DNA from: Stratiformator vulcanicus
GTDB taxonomy: Bacteria; Planctomycetota; Planctomycetia; Planctomycetales; Planctomycetaceae
Direction of reading: 5' to 3'
Assembly: GCF_007744515.1 (NCBI RefSeq)
Contig: NZ_CP036268.1
Location: 1,899,712 to 1,963,711 of the forward strand
Length of the DNA stretch: 64,000 nt
In this document: positions 45,801 through 55,698 of the stretch, piece after piece
How the letters are laid out: each line of letters starts with the position of its first letter
Position numbering within the stretch: the first letter of the stretch is position 1
Translations under genes and position numbers: made by a program
Notes under the pieces: model-generated
Seen by the model: the letters and a program-made list of their open reading frames with translations, nothing else
What the model was told of the DNA's origin: nothing
Databases searched by the model: none

Positions 45801-46358
45801 TTATCGCTTGTTCAATCCGCCGAATTCGTCAGATTTCGCCGGCATCCGCACATGCGGTCGAATCTTCTCCACCGTCGCCGGGCCGATTCCGCGAACGCGT
45901 TTCAAATCGTCCGCCGTGCGAAAGGGGCCGCCAGTTTCTCGTTCCTCGACGATTCGCCGGGCGAGCGTTTCTCCGATTCCTTCAAGCTGAATCAATTCGA
46001 CCCAGTGGGCGCGATTGACGTCGATCCTGTATTCGGGAGAAACCGATTCCATACGCTCGATCTCGATCGCATGGCGACCCCAATCCGATAACCGGCCCGA
46101 TGAGATTGTGATCGCAATCAGCAGAACCGTGCCCGCCACGATCAGTACGCGAACGTCCGAGTCGATCAGTCCCAGGAATGCCGGGGGCGGCCTGTCGGTA
46201 TCAGGCGGAATCGCCAACTTCAGTGTCGGCGGGTCATCCGGCGTCTGGTCCGAGCTCGACTGCGTTTGCGGAGTCGGAACTCTGCCTGCAATAGGACGAT
46301 TCGCCTCCGCATCGTGATCCGAGCTCGGATTCGGTTCAGATGCGTGCTCTGCCGACAC
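45801..46358 (-). CDS. Membrane-anchored helix-hairpin-helix (ComEA-like) protein
   Basis: 185 residues: a Pro/Ser-rich N-terminus (1-65), one span (about 70-90, LIVAGTVLLIAITI), and a C-terminal HhH pair with IDVNRAHWVELIQLEGIGE at about 112-130 and FRTADDLKRVRGIGPATVEK near 145-164. The architecture matches ComEA DNA-uptake receptors, with the HhH DNA-binding unit outside the membrane. No comEC is adjacent. Could equally serve in other DNA-binding at the envelope. Confidence 0.85.
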   Translation of the reverse strand: MSAEHASEPNPSSDHDAEANRPIAGRVPTPQTQSSSDQTPDDPPTLKLAIPPDTDRPPPAFLGLIDSDVRVLIVAGTVLLIAITISSGRLSDWGRHAIEIERMESVSPEYRIDVNRAHWVELIQLEGIGETLARRIVEERETGGPFRTADDLKRVRGIGPATVEKIRPHVRMPAKSDEFGGLNKR

Positions 46359-46545
46359 CGTTTATTCCAATACGGGACGCCCGAAAGCTGTGAAACGTCA
46401 TTGGCTGCATCGGCAACCTCGGCTGCCGATCAACATTTTGCCTTAAAATCATACCACACAAAGACCCGTGCTTTGGGAGGTGAATCGCCAAGTCAGGTTT
46501 GAATTCGCGATGGTGTCGCCACGCAGTAGCGATCCGGCGGCTTCG

Positions 46546-47856
46546 CTAAGTCGGGGGTCGCGCTTCGTCGGATGCTTCGAAAGACACATCTTGCTCGGAC
46601 AATCCGATTAGTGGGAGCAGACTCGCGAATCGACCGACCAGCGAGAGTGCGAATAGCACAAAGAACGGTGCCGCCGGATCGAAACTCGCGCTTCTCCCTG
46701 AGACTTGATCTTGAAGTGCGGTCAGCATGACTCCTCCGAGTAGTCCGAACAGTCCGGCAAGGAATCCTCCGACCTGCCGAAATAGGGCGATTTCGGCAGA
46801 GTTATCGCTCCGTCGTGCGGCGGCGAGCATGATGCGACTCCCCGACACGTTCGCCGCCGCAAACATTCCCCAGCACGCGAACGCTGCGATCAACCATCGC
46901 CAATCGCCGTCATTTGCCGGGAACCAGAACAGCAGTCCCGCAGAGCCGACCACGACCCCGATCACCCGCATTCGAAGTGCCCATCCAAGGTCGCACAGGC
47001 GTCCGGCAACAAAGCTCACCGGCAATTGCAGACCTCGCATCCAGGAACCGAGGACGTAGTAGGTGCCAAGCGAAATGGCTGCGAATTGCGACCCCGTGGC
47101 AAACAGAAAGAACGCCGATTGGGTCAGTCCATTTGCCGCCGACAACAACCAGTTGTGGGTGAGCAATCGACGATAGTGCGGATCGATGAGCGTTGAACGA
47201 AGTCGTTGCCATTGAGGTTCGCGGACAAGCTCGAAATTGAGCGGAATCGAAGGCAAACGCGCCAGCGGCAGTAAAGACGCAAGCTGCAATATAATGCCGC
47301 TTAGAAAGAACGAAGCCATGAACCAGTTTTTCTCGGCCGGCAGAAATCCGGCATCGCCGGCACGCTGCAGATAACCGACCGAGGCGGGCACGATTAGCAC
47401 GGCCACGATCCGAGCTGCTTCACGCCACGCAAAAAGTCGACCCCATGCCCGCTGAGGCGCGAGGTCAGACAGCCATGACAAATAAGCGACATAGCCGACC
47501 GAGCCGATCGCATGAGAGATCGCGACCGAGACGAAGACGATCGTCAAAGAGATTGAAGCTGTCGGCTGCAACCAAGGAATCGCCAACAGCGGAAGCAGAC
47601 TCAATGTCCCCGCGACTGAGCACGCGAGAAACAATAATTTTCGAGACAACCCTGCACTTTGCAGTCGCCGGCTCAGCCCGCCCGCCAACCCGGCCGTTTC
47701 CGGTAGGGCGAGCAAAATCGCAATGGCGATCGTCCCCGCGCCGGCCTGCCGGGTCCAATAGACAAGAAATCCACCTGCCGTTAACGGATAGCCGGCTGAC
47801 CAGAGAATCTGATTCCAAGTCGCCGCCCGAAAGACAGCCCCCGCCGACGCGCTCAT
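46546..47856 (-). CDS. MFS family transporter
   Basis: 436 residues with about 11-12 spans; two halves are joined by a short loop after LPSIPLNFELVREPQWQRL (near 208-226). Loop motifs typical of major facilitator proteins are weak (ALPETAGLAGGLSRRLQSAG near 50-69). Its start overlaps the stop of the giant membrane-TPR gene by 4 nt, so the two are co-translated. Substrate unknown. Confidence 0.78.
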   Translation of the reverse strand: MSASAGAVFRAATWNQILWSAGYPLTAGGFLVYWTRQAGAGTIAIAILLALPETAGLAGGLSRRLQSAGLSRKLLFLACSVAGTLSLLPLLAIPWLQPTASISLTIVFVSVAISHAIGSVGYVAYLSWLSDLAPQRAWGRLFAWREAARIVAVLIVPASVGYLQRAGDAGFLPAEKNWFMASFFLSGIILQLASLLPLARLPSIPLNFELVREPQWQRLRSTLIDPHYRRLLTHNWLLSAANGLTQSAFFLFATGSQFAAISLGTYYVLGSWMRGLQLPVSFVAGRLCDLGWALRMRVIGVVVGSAGLLFWFPANDGDWRWLIAAFACWGMFAAANVSGSRIMLAAARRSDNSAEIALFRQVGGFLAGLFGLLGGVMLTALQDQVSGRSASFDPAAPFFVLFALSLVGRFASLLPLIGLSEQDVSFEASDEARPPT

Positions 47857-50800
47857 CCCTCGCGATCTTCGTCTTCGGCAGTGGATTCATCCGCTTCTGT
47901 TTCATCCGACGAAGAGACACCGTCCGGGCGAGGTGCTTTGACGGCCGGTCGGTCTTCAATCGATTTCGCCGAGCCATCTTCAGAAACCTGGTCACCGCCT
48001 TCGGACGGAATCTCAGGCGAATCGGACTGTGGCTTTGGTTCACTCTCTTCAGCCGCAGACTCGTCAGTTTGATCGATCTGACCGAACAGGTCTGCATTCC
48101 CCAGCACGTCCTCGTTTGAAGGAGTCGCGTTCTTCGGCAACTCGCCTCCGGTCAACAGAAGATAAAAGCGAGCCAGCGGAGTAAATGACGAGCGTGCGGT
48201 GGGCGACGCCACCTGCGCGAACAGCTCGCGAGCTTCTTCAACGCGTCCCGCTTCCAGTTCCGACAGTGCGGCGTTAAGTCGATAACTACCGACCTGCGCG
48301 GTCGTTCGAGAGGCCAGGTTCAAAATCTCATCATGCAGCTTAATGACCGGCGGCTCCGCAATATTTAAATGCATCAAGGGGGATGCAAAGAGCACGTCGC
48401 GGATGCTCCGCTCGGCGACATCGTTTGCGATACCGAGCCAGAGATCCGTCACGAGTTGATACTGTCCGAGTCCCACCGAAACCATCGCATACGGTTCTAA
48501 CAGGGGCGAAGGTTCGCCGAGCCCGTAGATGGGACGTTCAGCGACGAGGTTCGTCAGAATGGCATAAGCCTCTGCCGGACGCGCCGCTTCAAGTAGCAAC
48601 AATGCCTTGAACCGCAATAATTCCGGTCGTTCGACCCCCGGATAGGATTCGTCAATCAGCCGCAGTGCTAACAACGTGAAACCTTGCTGCCAGGCAGCCG
48701 TGGCAACGTTGAATGGCTCCGCGTCCTGAGCGATCGCTCTATAAACTTGGGTCTCAACTTGAGAAACGCGGTCGCGCAGTGCCTTGCGTGCTTTCTCCCT
48801 CGCGACTGCCGCAATGTCTTGAGCGGTCAACTGGCTAAGAGCTTCACTCGCGCTTTCTCCATTTGGAGGATCGCCGCTCGAATCACCTTCAATATCGTTC
48901 ACAGCGTCGGCGACGGATTTATTCGCATCGTTTAATGCACCGTCAGGAATCTCGGGGGCTTGCTCGCCGGTTAACTGTTGATGTGTTGTGAGGGCATCGA
49001 GCGCAAGATCAAGTCGATTGTTCCGAACGTAGGTTTCGTAGAGCAGTAGGTACAACTCGGGCTCATCGGGCTTAATAACTCGGGCCTGACCAAGTGCATT
49101 AAGAGACTCGTAAAAACGCAGGCTCCGCGGCGCTGATCCTTTGAGCTTCTCTGCGATCCGGGTTTCCCACAGCCCAAGGTAATGGTAAGCGAGTCCCAGC
49201 GACTTGTAGCCCGCATTCGAATCAGGATTGGTCATCAAGAATTCATTCGCATTCCGAATCGCAAGATAGCAGAACGCGAGCGCAATTTCGGGGCCTAATC
49301 TTGGCCCCTGGCGTTCTCCCGATTCGAGATGCTTTAAGAAATGACCCGCGAGGGCGAGTTCGGCAGGGATCGTCTCGTCACGTCCGATCAATCCTTGTTC
49401 AAAGCCGGAGCGAAGAGTTCCCCATGCCGCACGTTCCCGCGTTTCCGGATTCTCCAAATTCTGGCGAAATGCTGCATCAATAAAGTTTAATGAATTCTTG
49501 CGGACGTACTCTCGGAACTCTTCGTCGCCGTCAGCACGGCAGAAGACGGAGGCCGCCGCGTTAAGGACGGTCATTCTCCATTCGGGTGATGTCAGCAAGT
49601 CGAAGTGGACGAAGTAATCGGGATCGGGCTGCGACAGACGATTAATCGCCTGAGAAATTGAAAAGCGGTCAAATGCCTGTTTCCAGATTTCCGGTCGACC
49701 TCGACGTGGAGTTTTACTCTCATCGGTCTCTTCGCTGGACTGCTCGGCCAGCATCGAATACCGCACCGTGTTATGGAGCGAAAGCAGGTCGTCATCTCCG
49801 CTTCCCTGATAAAGCCCCAGTCTCGTGTCGATAAACGGCTTCGCACCAACCCAAATTAACACGTCGCCTTCGGCCGGCCGAAAATTAAACATCCGGGCGT
49901 CGTATGCCTCGGCGACGGCATCCTTGTATCCGGCGACAGCCGTCTCAAGTGCGATCGAAAGACCGAAGCCTGGGCTTCGGCTGTCAAAAGCCGGCACGCG
50001 ACCGGACAGCACGACGAGGCCGCAACTGATCAATGCGATCGCGGTCACGAGTCGCCCGCCACGTGCGAAGACGATGTCCGCACGTCGAATCGTGTCTTCG
50101 GTCCGGACGACGGCCCGCCGCCACGATTGACCGTTCCATGAAGCCACGGCGGCAAACACCAGCGCCGCGGGAGCTAACTCTCGCCGAGTTATCAGACCGA
50201 GGAGGAAAAACCCGACTGTAAGCAAGATGTCACCCGGATCGAGCCGCCGACCATTCAAGCCGATCGTGACCAAAGCGACTGCTCCGAGAAATAACCCGGC
50301 GGCCGTCGGAAGGTCAGTGAGATGCCCTGCCCAGACCGGGAAATATTCACGCACCGATGTTTTCGGCGCACCGAAATAGTCTCGAAAGGCCGCGTCAATC
50401 GAGCCGTAGAGTTCAACGGGCGCGAGAAACTGCTGCCAGCCAAATGGACTGATGAAGAAGGCCAGGACGCAGCAAGCGGTGACGATCCAATATGTGCGTC
50501 TTTGGCCTGATTCAAAGAATCCCGCACGACCGATTGCGGCGCCGATCGCCTCCCCCACGCCGTATAGGAGCAATACCGAGAGGCCGAGAAACGCCCGCGG
50601 GTCCATATTCCCCCAAAGCAGCATCACCAGCACGAGCAGCCAGATCTTTCGCTCACACGCGTACAACCGATATTGCCACAACAGCCACAGCGTCGTCGCC
50701 GTCCCGCACAGCGTGATCAATTCCGGAGTCGCCACGAGTTGCGGAATGATTGCGGGCAATGCCAAAGCAGAGGCCACAACCACCCACCATGAGTCGACCT

Positions 50801-51299
50801 CGACCCGGCGGGTGCTCACGAGAAGCCAGGCGACAAAACCGGCCCCGATCATGGCGAGAATCGTCCATCCTGCGGGACCGGCCGCGCTATACGCGCCCCA
50901 GGACACGAGATCGAACAGCCAACTCCGCTGCAGCCACGAATGCCCGTCGGCCGTCGCGGAAAAGGAGTCGACGCCGGTCGGCACCAGACCGTTGGATGCG
51001 AGTGTTTCACCGAACTTGGCGTGCCTCAATACGGCAGAATCCGCCACAGTCATCGAGGCACAGATGATCGCCAGCAAAACGAACAGCCAGCGCAATACGA
51101 AGTCATTCCGCTGGGCTTCTTCGGCCAGATATTCGGGCGTCAGATCGGCGTCATCGGGGAGGGTTTCCGTCGAGGCCGCTTCCGATGCCGAGTCGGCCCC
51201 GACCGTCGGTGCGTCTCCCCCCTTGGTCTCGTCCAGGTGCGGCGAGTGTTGCGGGTCGTCAGCGGAAGAAGTCACGTGGCACCACGAAATGAGCGGCAA
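47853..51299 (-). CDS. Giant membrane protein with C-terminal TPR-like region
   Basis: 1148 residues. TTG at 51299 or GTG at 51275 as start. After an acidic cytosolic N-terminus (1-60) come about ten spans (65-440). A long soluble region follows with TPR-like helices (SLGLAYHYLGLWETRIAEKL, LLYETYVRNNRLDLALDALT, WQQGFTLLALRLIDES, LNAALSELEAGRVEEARELF), ending in an acidic Ser/Glu tail of ~80 residues. The membrane part has the look of GT-C glycosyltransferase-like proteins, but I see no clear DxD or EE catalytic motif. Coupled by a 4-nt overlap to the downstream MFS gene. Function unknown. Confidence 0.75.
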   Translation of the reverse strand: MPLISWCHVTSSADDPQHSPHLDETKGGDAPTVGADSASEAASTETLPDDADLTPEYLAEEAQRNDFVLRWLFVLLAIICASMTVADSAVLRHAKFGETLASNGLVPTGVDSFSATADGHSWLQRSWLFDLVSWGAYSAAGPAGWTILAMIGAGFVAWLLVSTRRVEVDSWWVVVASALALPAIIPQLVATPELITLCGTATTLWLLWQYRLYACERKIWLLVLVMLLWGNMDPRAFLGLSVLLLYGVGEAIGAAIGRAGFFESGQRRTYWIVTACCVLAFFISPFGWQQFLAPVELYGSIDAAFRDYFGAPKTSVREYFPVWAGHLTDLPTAAGLFLGAVALVTIGLNGRRLDPGDILLTVGFFLLGLITRRELAPAALVFAAVASWNGQSWRRAVVRTEDTIRRADIVFARGGRLVTAIALISCGLVVLSGRVPAFDSRSPGFGLSIALETAVAGYKDAVAEAYDARMFNFRPAEGDVLIWVGAKPFIDTRLGLYQGSGDDDLLSLHNTVRYSMLAEQSSEETDESKTPRRGRPEIWKQAFDRFSISQAINRLSQPDPDYFVHFDLLTSPEWRMTVLNAAASVFCRADGDEEFREYVRKNSLNFIDAAFRQNLENPETRERAAWGTLRSGFEQGLIGRDETIPAELALAGHFLKHLESGERQGPRLGPEIALAFCYLAIRNANEFLMTNPDSNAGYKSLGLAYHYLGLWETRIAEKLKGSAPRSLRFYESLNALGQARVIKPDEPELYLLLYETYVRNNRLDLALDALTTHQQLTGEQAPEIPDGALNDANKSVADAVNDIEGDSSGDPPNGESASEALSQLTAQDIAAVAREKARKALRDRVSQVETQVYRAIAQDAEPFNVATAAWQQGFTLLALRLIDESYPGVERPELLRFKALLLLEAARPAEAYAILTNLVAERPIYGLGEPSPLLEPYAMVSVGLGQYQLVTDLWLGIANDVAERSIRDVLFASPLMHLNIAEPPVIKLHDEILNLASRTTAQVGSYRLNAALSELEAGRVEEARELFAQVASPTARSSFTPLARFYLLLTGGELPKNATPSNEDVLGNADLFGQIDQTDESAAEESEPKPQSDSPEIPSEGGDQVSEDGSAKSIEDRPAVKAPRPDGVSSSDETEADESTAEDEDREG

Positions 51300-51644
51300 A
51301 GATAGTTTCAGAAGTGGGTCGACGCCAACGATGCTAAGGCGGCTGACCGGAAGGGGTCAACTACCCGCTACTCAAGACGGTACAAGGGAGACCGATCACC
51401 GATGATACGCTTCGCCCCAACACGTGATACGGCAAACGAGCCTCCCGTGATGGGACTTATCTGATCGAAGCGGGAAGGCCGGCTCAGTTTCGAATGAAAT
51501 CAATGATCTAATGAGCCGACTCACGAGTGGGAACAGAACCCGTTTTCGACTCGCCGAGGAACCGAAACCTCAGGGCTATTTCGAACGAGTTGACGCTCAC
51601 GCGATGTGATCCCGCCGTCGCAAAGCGCACTTCTAAGGTCGCCC
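51300..51644. other. Spacer without recognised features
   Basis: 345 nt between two minus-strand genes, downstream of accC and upstream of the giant membrane protein gene. No reading frame with protein character and no clear terminator hairpin seen. Confidence 0.5.
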
Positions 51645-52982
51645 CTAAAACGTCCGTTCAACATATGTCGTGTCGACGTTGCCGTCGTTGAATGCGGCAT
51701 CGTCGAAAATGCGGCGGAGTAGGGGAATTGTAGTCTTAATTCCCCCGACGTGCATCTCAGCGAGGGCACGTCGCATCGTCGCGAAGGCGTCTGCCCGTGT
51801 ATCGCGATGGACGATCAGCTTCCCGATCATCGAATCATAATAGGGGCCGACGACGTAATCCTGATGCACGTGCGAGTCCCATCGAATTCCGCCGCCCCCT
51901 GGAATTCTAAGGTCCGTAATCCGACCCGGTGAAGGACGAAAATCATTGTCGGGGTCCTCGGCATTAATACGCACTTCAACCGCGGCGCCATTGACCTTAA
52001 TATTTCGCTGCTTCAATTTGAGATGTTCGCCCGCGGCGACGCGGATCTGTTCCTTAATCAGGTCAACACCGGAAATCTCTTCGGATACCGGGTGCTCCAC
52101 CTGAATGCGGGCATTCAATTCAATGAAATAAAACTTATGGTCTTTGTCGACGAGAAACTCACACGTGCCCGCGTTCGTATACCCGGCCGACTTCACAAGG
52201 CGCACCGCCGCCTTACACATCTCCTGTCGCACCGACAGCGGAAGATTCGGTGCGGGGCTTTCCTCGACCAGCTTTTGGTGACGCCGCTGGAGCGAGCAAT
52301 CTCGCTCCCACAGGTGGACCACATTGCCATGAGTATCGGCCAGTACCTGTACTTCGACGTGCCGCGGACGCTCGACGTATTTTTCAATATAAACGCCGGC
52401 ATTGCTGAAGGCTTTCTCGGCCTCTTGAGCGGCGGCTTTCAATCCCGCTTTGAGCGAAATGTCATTCCGGGCGACCCGCATTCCTTTTCCGCCGCCGCCG
52501 GCCGTTGCTTTAATTAAGACGGGGTAGCCGATTCGATTTGCGAGTTCGGCCGCTGAGGAATCGTCTGTAATCAAGCCCTCGCTACCGGGTACCGTCGGAA
52601 CCTTTGCATCGGCGGCGATCCGGCGGGCGCTGTTCTTATCGCCCAGTTCCTCCATCGCTTTGTGCGGCGGACCGATAAACTCGATATTACAACTGCGACA
52701 GACCTCAGCAAAGTGGGCGTTTTCAGCCAGGAATCCGTAGCCGGGGTGGATCGCCTGAACGTTGCCGATCTCGGCCGCGCTAATGATCCGGTTGATCTGC
52801 AGATAGCTTTCCGAAGCGGGCGCATTACCGATGCAGTACGCCTCGTCGGCCAGCTTCAGATAATGAGCTCCGCGGTCGGCCTCGCTGAAGACGGCCACCG
52901 ATTCAATACCGAGTTCACGGCAGGCACGGATCACTCGCAGAGCGATCTCGCCTCGATTCGCAATTAAGATACGCTGGAACAT
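51645..52982 (-). CDS. accC: Acetyl-CoA carboxylase, biotin carboxylase subunit
   Basis: 445 residues. ATP-dependent carboxylation of biotin on BCCP, first step of fatty acid synthesis. The ATP-grasp motifs are intact: [17 protein letters not shown] at the N-terminus, [12 protein letters not shown] near 160-171, [45 protein letters not shown] at 52982. It lies 60 nt downstream of accB in the same direction. Confidence 0.98.
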   Translation of the reverse strand: MFQRILIANRGEIALRVIRACRELGIESVAVFSEADRGAHYLKLADEAYCIGNAPASESYLQINRIISAAEIGNVQAIHPGYGFLAENAHFAEVCRSCNIEFIGPPHKAMEELGDKNSARRIAADAKVPTVPGSEGLITDDSSAAELANRIGYPVLIKATAGGGGKGMRVARNDISLKAGLKAAAQEAEKAFSNAGVYIEKYVERPRHVEVQVLADTHGNVVHLWERDCSLQRRHQKLVEESPAPNLPLSVRQEMCKAAVRLVKSAGYTNAGTCEFLVDKDHKFYFIELNARIQVEHPVSEEISGVDLIKEQIRVAAGEHLKLKQRNIKVNGAAVEVRINAEDPDNDFRPSPGRITDLRIPGGGGIRWDSHVHQDYVVGPYYDSMIGKLIVHRDTRADAFATMRRALAEMHVGGIKTTIPLLRRIFDDAAFNDGNVDTTYVERTF

Positions 52983-53042
52983 AGAAAGTCGGGCAGCTCG
53001 GTGACTCGAGGGCGCGATGATCTGACGAGATTCGCTCGCGTC

Positions 53043-53543
53043 TCAGGCGGATTCAATTCGGAACAGAGGCTGCCCGAAATCGATAGCGTCGCCGTTTTCG
53101 ACAAGCACTTCGGCAATCGTACCGCGGATTTCAGCAGGAATCTGATTAAACACCTTCATCGCTTCGACAAGGCAGACGACCGTATCGGACTCGACTTTGG
53201 AACCGACTTTAACGAACGGAGGATCGTCCGGGCTCGGCGACGAGTAAAACGTGCCGACGGTCGGGCTTTTAATGTAAACACCGCCGTCGTCGGCCGCAGG
53301 TTTCGTTTCAGGCGAAGGTGCCGCACTCGTCACGGGCTGAGCAGCGGGCGGGGCTGGGGACTGTGCCGCCGGAGCGATGGCGGGCGGGACGTTGCCACCG
53401 ACCGCGCCGCGCCGCAGACGCCACTGCACTTCCCCCTCACGAAGATTGACTTCGGAGACGTCGAACTTCTCCATTAATTCGAACAGCTTCTGCAACTGTT
53501 CGAGATCGAAATTGGCCTCTCCGGCCGGGGTCTTATCAGACAT
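53043..53543 (-). CDS. accB: Acetyl-CoA carboxylase, biotin carboxyl carrier protein
   Basis: 166 residues from the ATG at 53543 ([12 protein letters not shown]); upstream in-frame codons look non-coding. N-terminal helix [19 protein letters not shown], Pro/Ala-rich linker (about 55-85), then the biotinyl domain with the target Lys at about 130 in VEAMKVFN (most BCCPs have EAMKLMN or EAMKMMN). Partner of AccC downstream; AccA and AccD are not in this window. Confidence 0.97.
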   Translation of the reverse strand: MSDKTPAGEANFDLEQLQKLFELMEKFDVSEVNLREGEVQWRLRRGAVGGNVPPAIAPAAQSPAPPAAQPVTSAAPSPETKPAADDGGVYIKSPTVGTFYSSPSPDDPPFVKVGSKVESDTVVCLVEAMKVFNQIPAEIRGTIAEVLVENGDAIDFGQPLFRIESA

Positions 53544-53664
53544 GGTGTCAGGTTCTCCGGTGCCTGCAGAGCCCTCTCTCGTCGTGTGGTCATTTTCCTG
53601 ACGACGAGTGAGAAGCGTCGATAATCTTCCGATAGTTGTTTTGAGGATGATAGGTCGCGGGTAT

Positions 53665-54798
53665 TTACCACGCGAGTTCGTGGAAGGTTCGGGGTAGGGA
53701 AGACAACACTTCGGCGCCACTTTCGGTCACGAGCACGTCCTCTTCGATTCGGATCCCGCCGAGGCCTTCGAGATAAATGCCGGGCTCGACTGTGACGACG
53801 TTCCCGATTTCAAGACAGCCCTCACCGAGCGGACTCAGTCGCGGTCCTTCATGAACTTCGAGTCCGATTCCGTGTCCAAGTCCGTGCCCAAATTTGTCTC
53901 CAAAACCGCCTTCCTCGATCACGTTACGGGCGATTCCGTCAATTTTCTTCAGTTCGGTCCCGGGCCGGATCGCCGTGATGGCCGCCTCGACGGCCTCCGA
54001 CACAAGTTCCTGCGCCCGTTGAAGTTTGGGCGGGATCGTATCGGTGCGAGCGACGCGGGTCAAGTCACTGACATAGCCGTGCGGACCGACCACGCCCCAA
54101 TCGAACAGGATCAACGGGTCGTCGCCGAGCTTGCGTCGTCCCGGCTGGTAATGGGGCAGGGCTGACCGATCCCCGACGCCGATAATCGGCTCGAACGACA
54201 TGCCTTTGGCGCCTCGTCTTCGGGCGATGTATTCTAACTCTGCAAATGCTTCCAATTCGGTCGTCTCAGGGCCGACGCGCGTGAGCAATTCCGTGAATGC
54301 CGCTTCAGCAAGGCGGACAGCGTCGCGAATCTGCTCGACTTCACCGGCATCTTTGACCTGCCGAAGTGCTTCGACCTTGCCGCTCAACGGGGTGAGTTCA
54401 CGCGACTCCAGACCATCGCGTAATGATTCCCACAGGGCGAAGTTGACCGATCCCGATTCAAACCCGATGCGATGACCCGGTTGTGACTGTAGGATGTCGA
54501 CCGTCGCTTGGACCATCTTCTGCCCCGTCGACCGGATGAAGGCTTCCAAGTCAGCGCACTGTTCAGCGATCTGTGTCTCAAATCTCGCGTCGCTGATCAG
54601 GATCGTCTGGTCCGGCCCGACAAGCAGATAACTTGAGTCTCCGGTGAATCCGGTCAGATACGTGACGTTCGACGTGTTAGTGACGAGGAGGCAGTCCGCG
54701 TCGGTGGCGGCGAGTGTTTCGACGAGCTTCCGGCGACGGAGCTCGAACTCATTATTGTGGTCACCGCCGGGGATCGGGTGAGAGAGCTTCTCGGACAT
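53665..54798 (-). CDS. M24 family Xaa-Pro aminopeptidase
   Basis: 377-residue cytosolic metallopeptidase removing N-terminal residues before proline. N-terminal creatinase-like domain, then the pita-bread domain with metal ligands in [19 protein letters not shown] (D pair, partial quote), [15 protein letters not shown] (His), [11 protein letters not shown] (Glu) and [10 protein letters not shown] (Glu). A pepP-type gene next to accB-accC is a widespread arrangement, normally with efp between them; efp is missing here. Divergent from larB. Confidence 0.95.
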   Translation of the reverse strand: MSEKLSHPIPGGDHNNEFELRRRKLVETLAATDADCLLVTNTSNVTYLTGFTGDSSYLLVGPDQTILISDARFETQIAEQCADLEAFIRSTGQKMVQATVDILQSQPGHRIGFESGSVNFALWESLRDGLESRELTPLSGKVEALRQVKDAGEVEQIRDAVRLAEAAFTELLTRVGPETTELEAFAELEYIARRRGAKGMSFEPIIGVGDRSALPHYQPGRRKLGDDPLILFDWGVVGPHGYVSDLTRVARTDTIPPKLQRAQELVSEAVEAAITAIRPGTELKKIDGIARNVIEEGGFGDKFGHGLGHGIGLEVHEGPRLSPLGEGCLEIGNVVTVEPGIYLEGLGGIRIEEDVLVTESGAEVLSSLPRTFHELAW

Positions 54799-54927
54799 AC
54801 CGTTGCCGCTTCATTCGTTCGGAGCAGTTCTCCCGTTAGCATATCGGGGTTTAATCAGAGTTCCCATACGACGAGACGACCGGTTCAGAAGCGCCGGCGT
54901 CTCTGTTTCGAAAGAAGTCGTCCGCTC

Positions 54928-55698
54928 ATGCAGCCGAACGAGATCGAACGAGAATTGCAGCGGTTAATCGCCGGGGAAATCACTGCGGAGGATCTGTCGG
55001 CTCGGTTCACGCATTTCATGGAGCTAAAAACGTCGCGGACGTCGGATGCGTCGATCGATCTCGACCGGCCCCGTCGCTGCGGTTTTCCGGAAGTCGTGTT
55101 TTGCGAAGGCAAATCGGCCGCGAGCGTGGTCGAGATATTTGGGACGCTTTCGGAATCGGGCCACTCTGCGTTTGGCACCCGAGCCTCGACCGAGCAAGCG
55201 GAGGCTGTGCGGTCGCGATATCCGAGCGTCGTCGAAAACCGCGTCGCGCGGACTTTGAGAGTTCCCGCCGAATCAAATACGCAGCCGGAGATTCGTGGGC
55301 GAGTCGCCGTTGTGACTGCCGGTACGACTGATCTCCCCGTGGCCGAAGAGGCGGCGGAGACCCTTCGCTGGATGGAGGTCGGCGTCACAACCGTGGTCGA
55401 TGTGGGCGTTGCCGGGCCTCATCGATTGCCGGAGCGGCTTGGGGAAATCGCGGGAGCCGATGCCGTAGTCGTTGCGGCGGGGATGGAAGGCGCCCTGCCC
55501 AGTGTTGTGGGCGGGCATGTCGCCTGTCCGGTCATTGCGGTGCCGACCAGCGTTGGCTACGGGGCCAGTCTCGGCGGCGTTGCGGCACTGCTCAGCATGC
55601 TCAACAGTTGCGCGGCCAACGTGACGGTTGTGAATATCGACGCCGGATTCAAAGCGGGTTACATCGCCGGTCTGATCGCGCGGAAGAATACGGCTTAA
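54928..55698 (+). CDS. larB: Nickel-pincer cofactor biosynthesis protein LarB
   Basis: 256 residues from the ATG at 54928. LarB carboxylates and hydrolyses NaAD, first step of nickel-pincer nucleotide synthesis for lactate racemase-type enzymes. The C-terminal PurE-like domain has VAVVTAGTTDLPVAEEAAE, DVGVAGPHRLPERL, VVVAAGMEGALPSVVGG and PTSVGYGASLGGVAALLSML (partial). The N-terminal region has RCGFPEVVFCEGKSA. larC, larE and a larA-type target are not in the window. Its stop overlaps the converging peptidase stop within TTAA (55695-55698). Confidence 0.94.
   Translation: MQPNEIERELQRLIAGEITAEDLSARFTHFMELKTSRTSDASIDLDRPRRCGFPEVVFCEGKSAASVVEIFGTLSESGHSAFGTRASTEQAEAVRSRYPSVVENRVARTLRVPAESNTQPEIRGRVAVVTAGTTDLPVAEEAAETLRWMEVGVTTVVDVGVAGPHRLPERLGEIAGADAVVVAAGMEGALPSVVGGHVACPVIAVPTSVGYGASLGGVAALLSMLNSCAANVTVVNIDAGFKAGYIAGLIARKNTA

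Noticed and set aside
45158-46018. 286-codon plus-strand frame opposite the TPR and HhH genes
   Set aside because: It spans two well-supported minus-strand genes and has no protein motif.
50452-51405. 317-codon plus-strand frame opposite the giant membrane protein
   Set aside because: Ser/Thr/Arg-rich shadow of a hydrophobic coding region.
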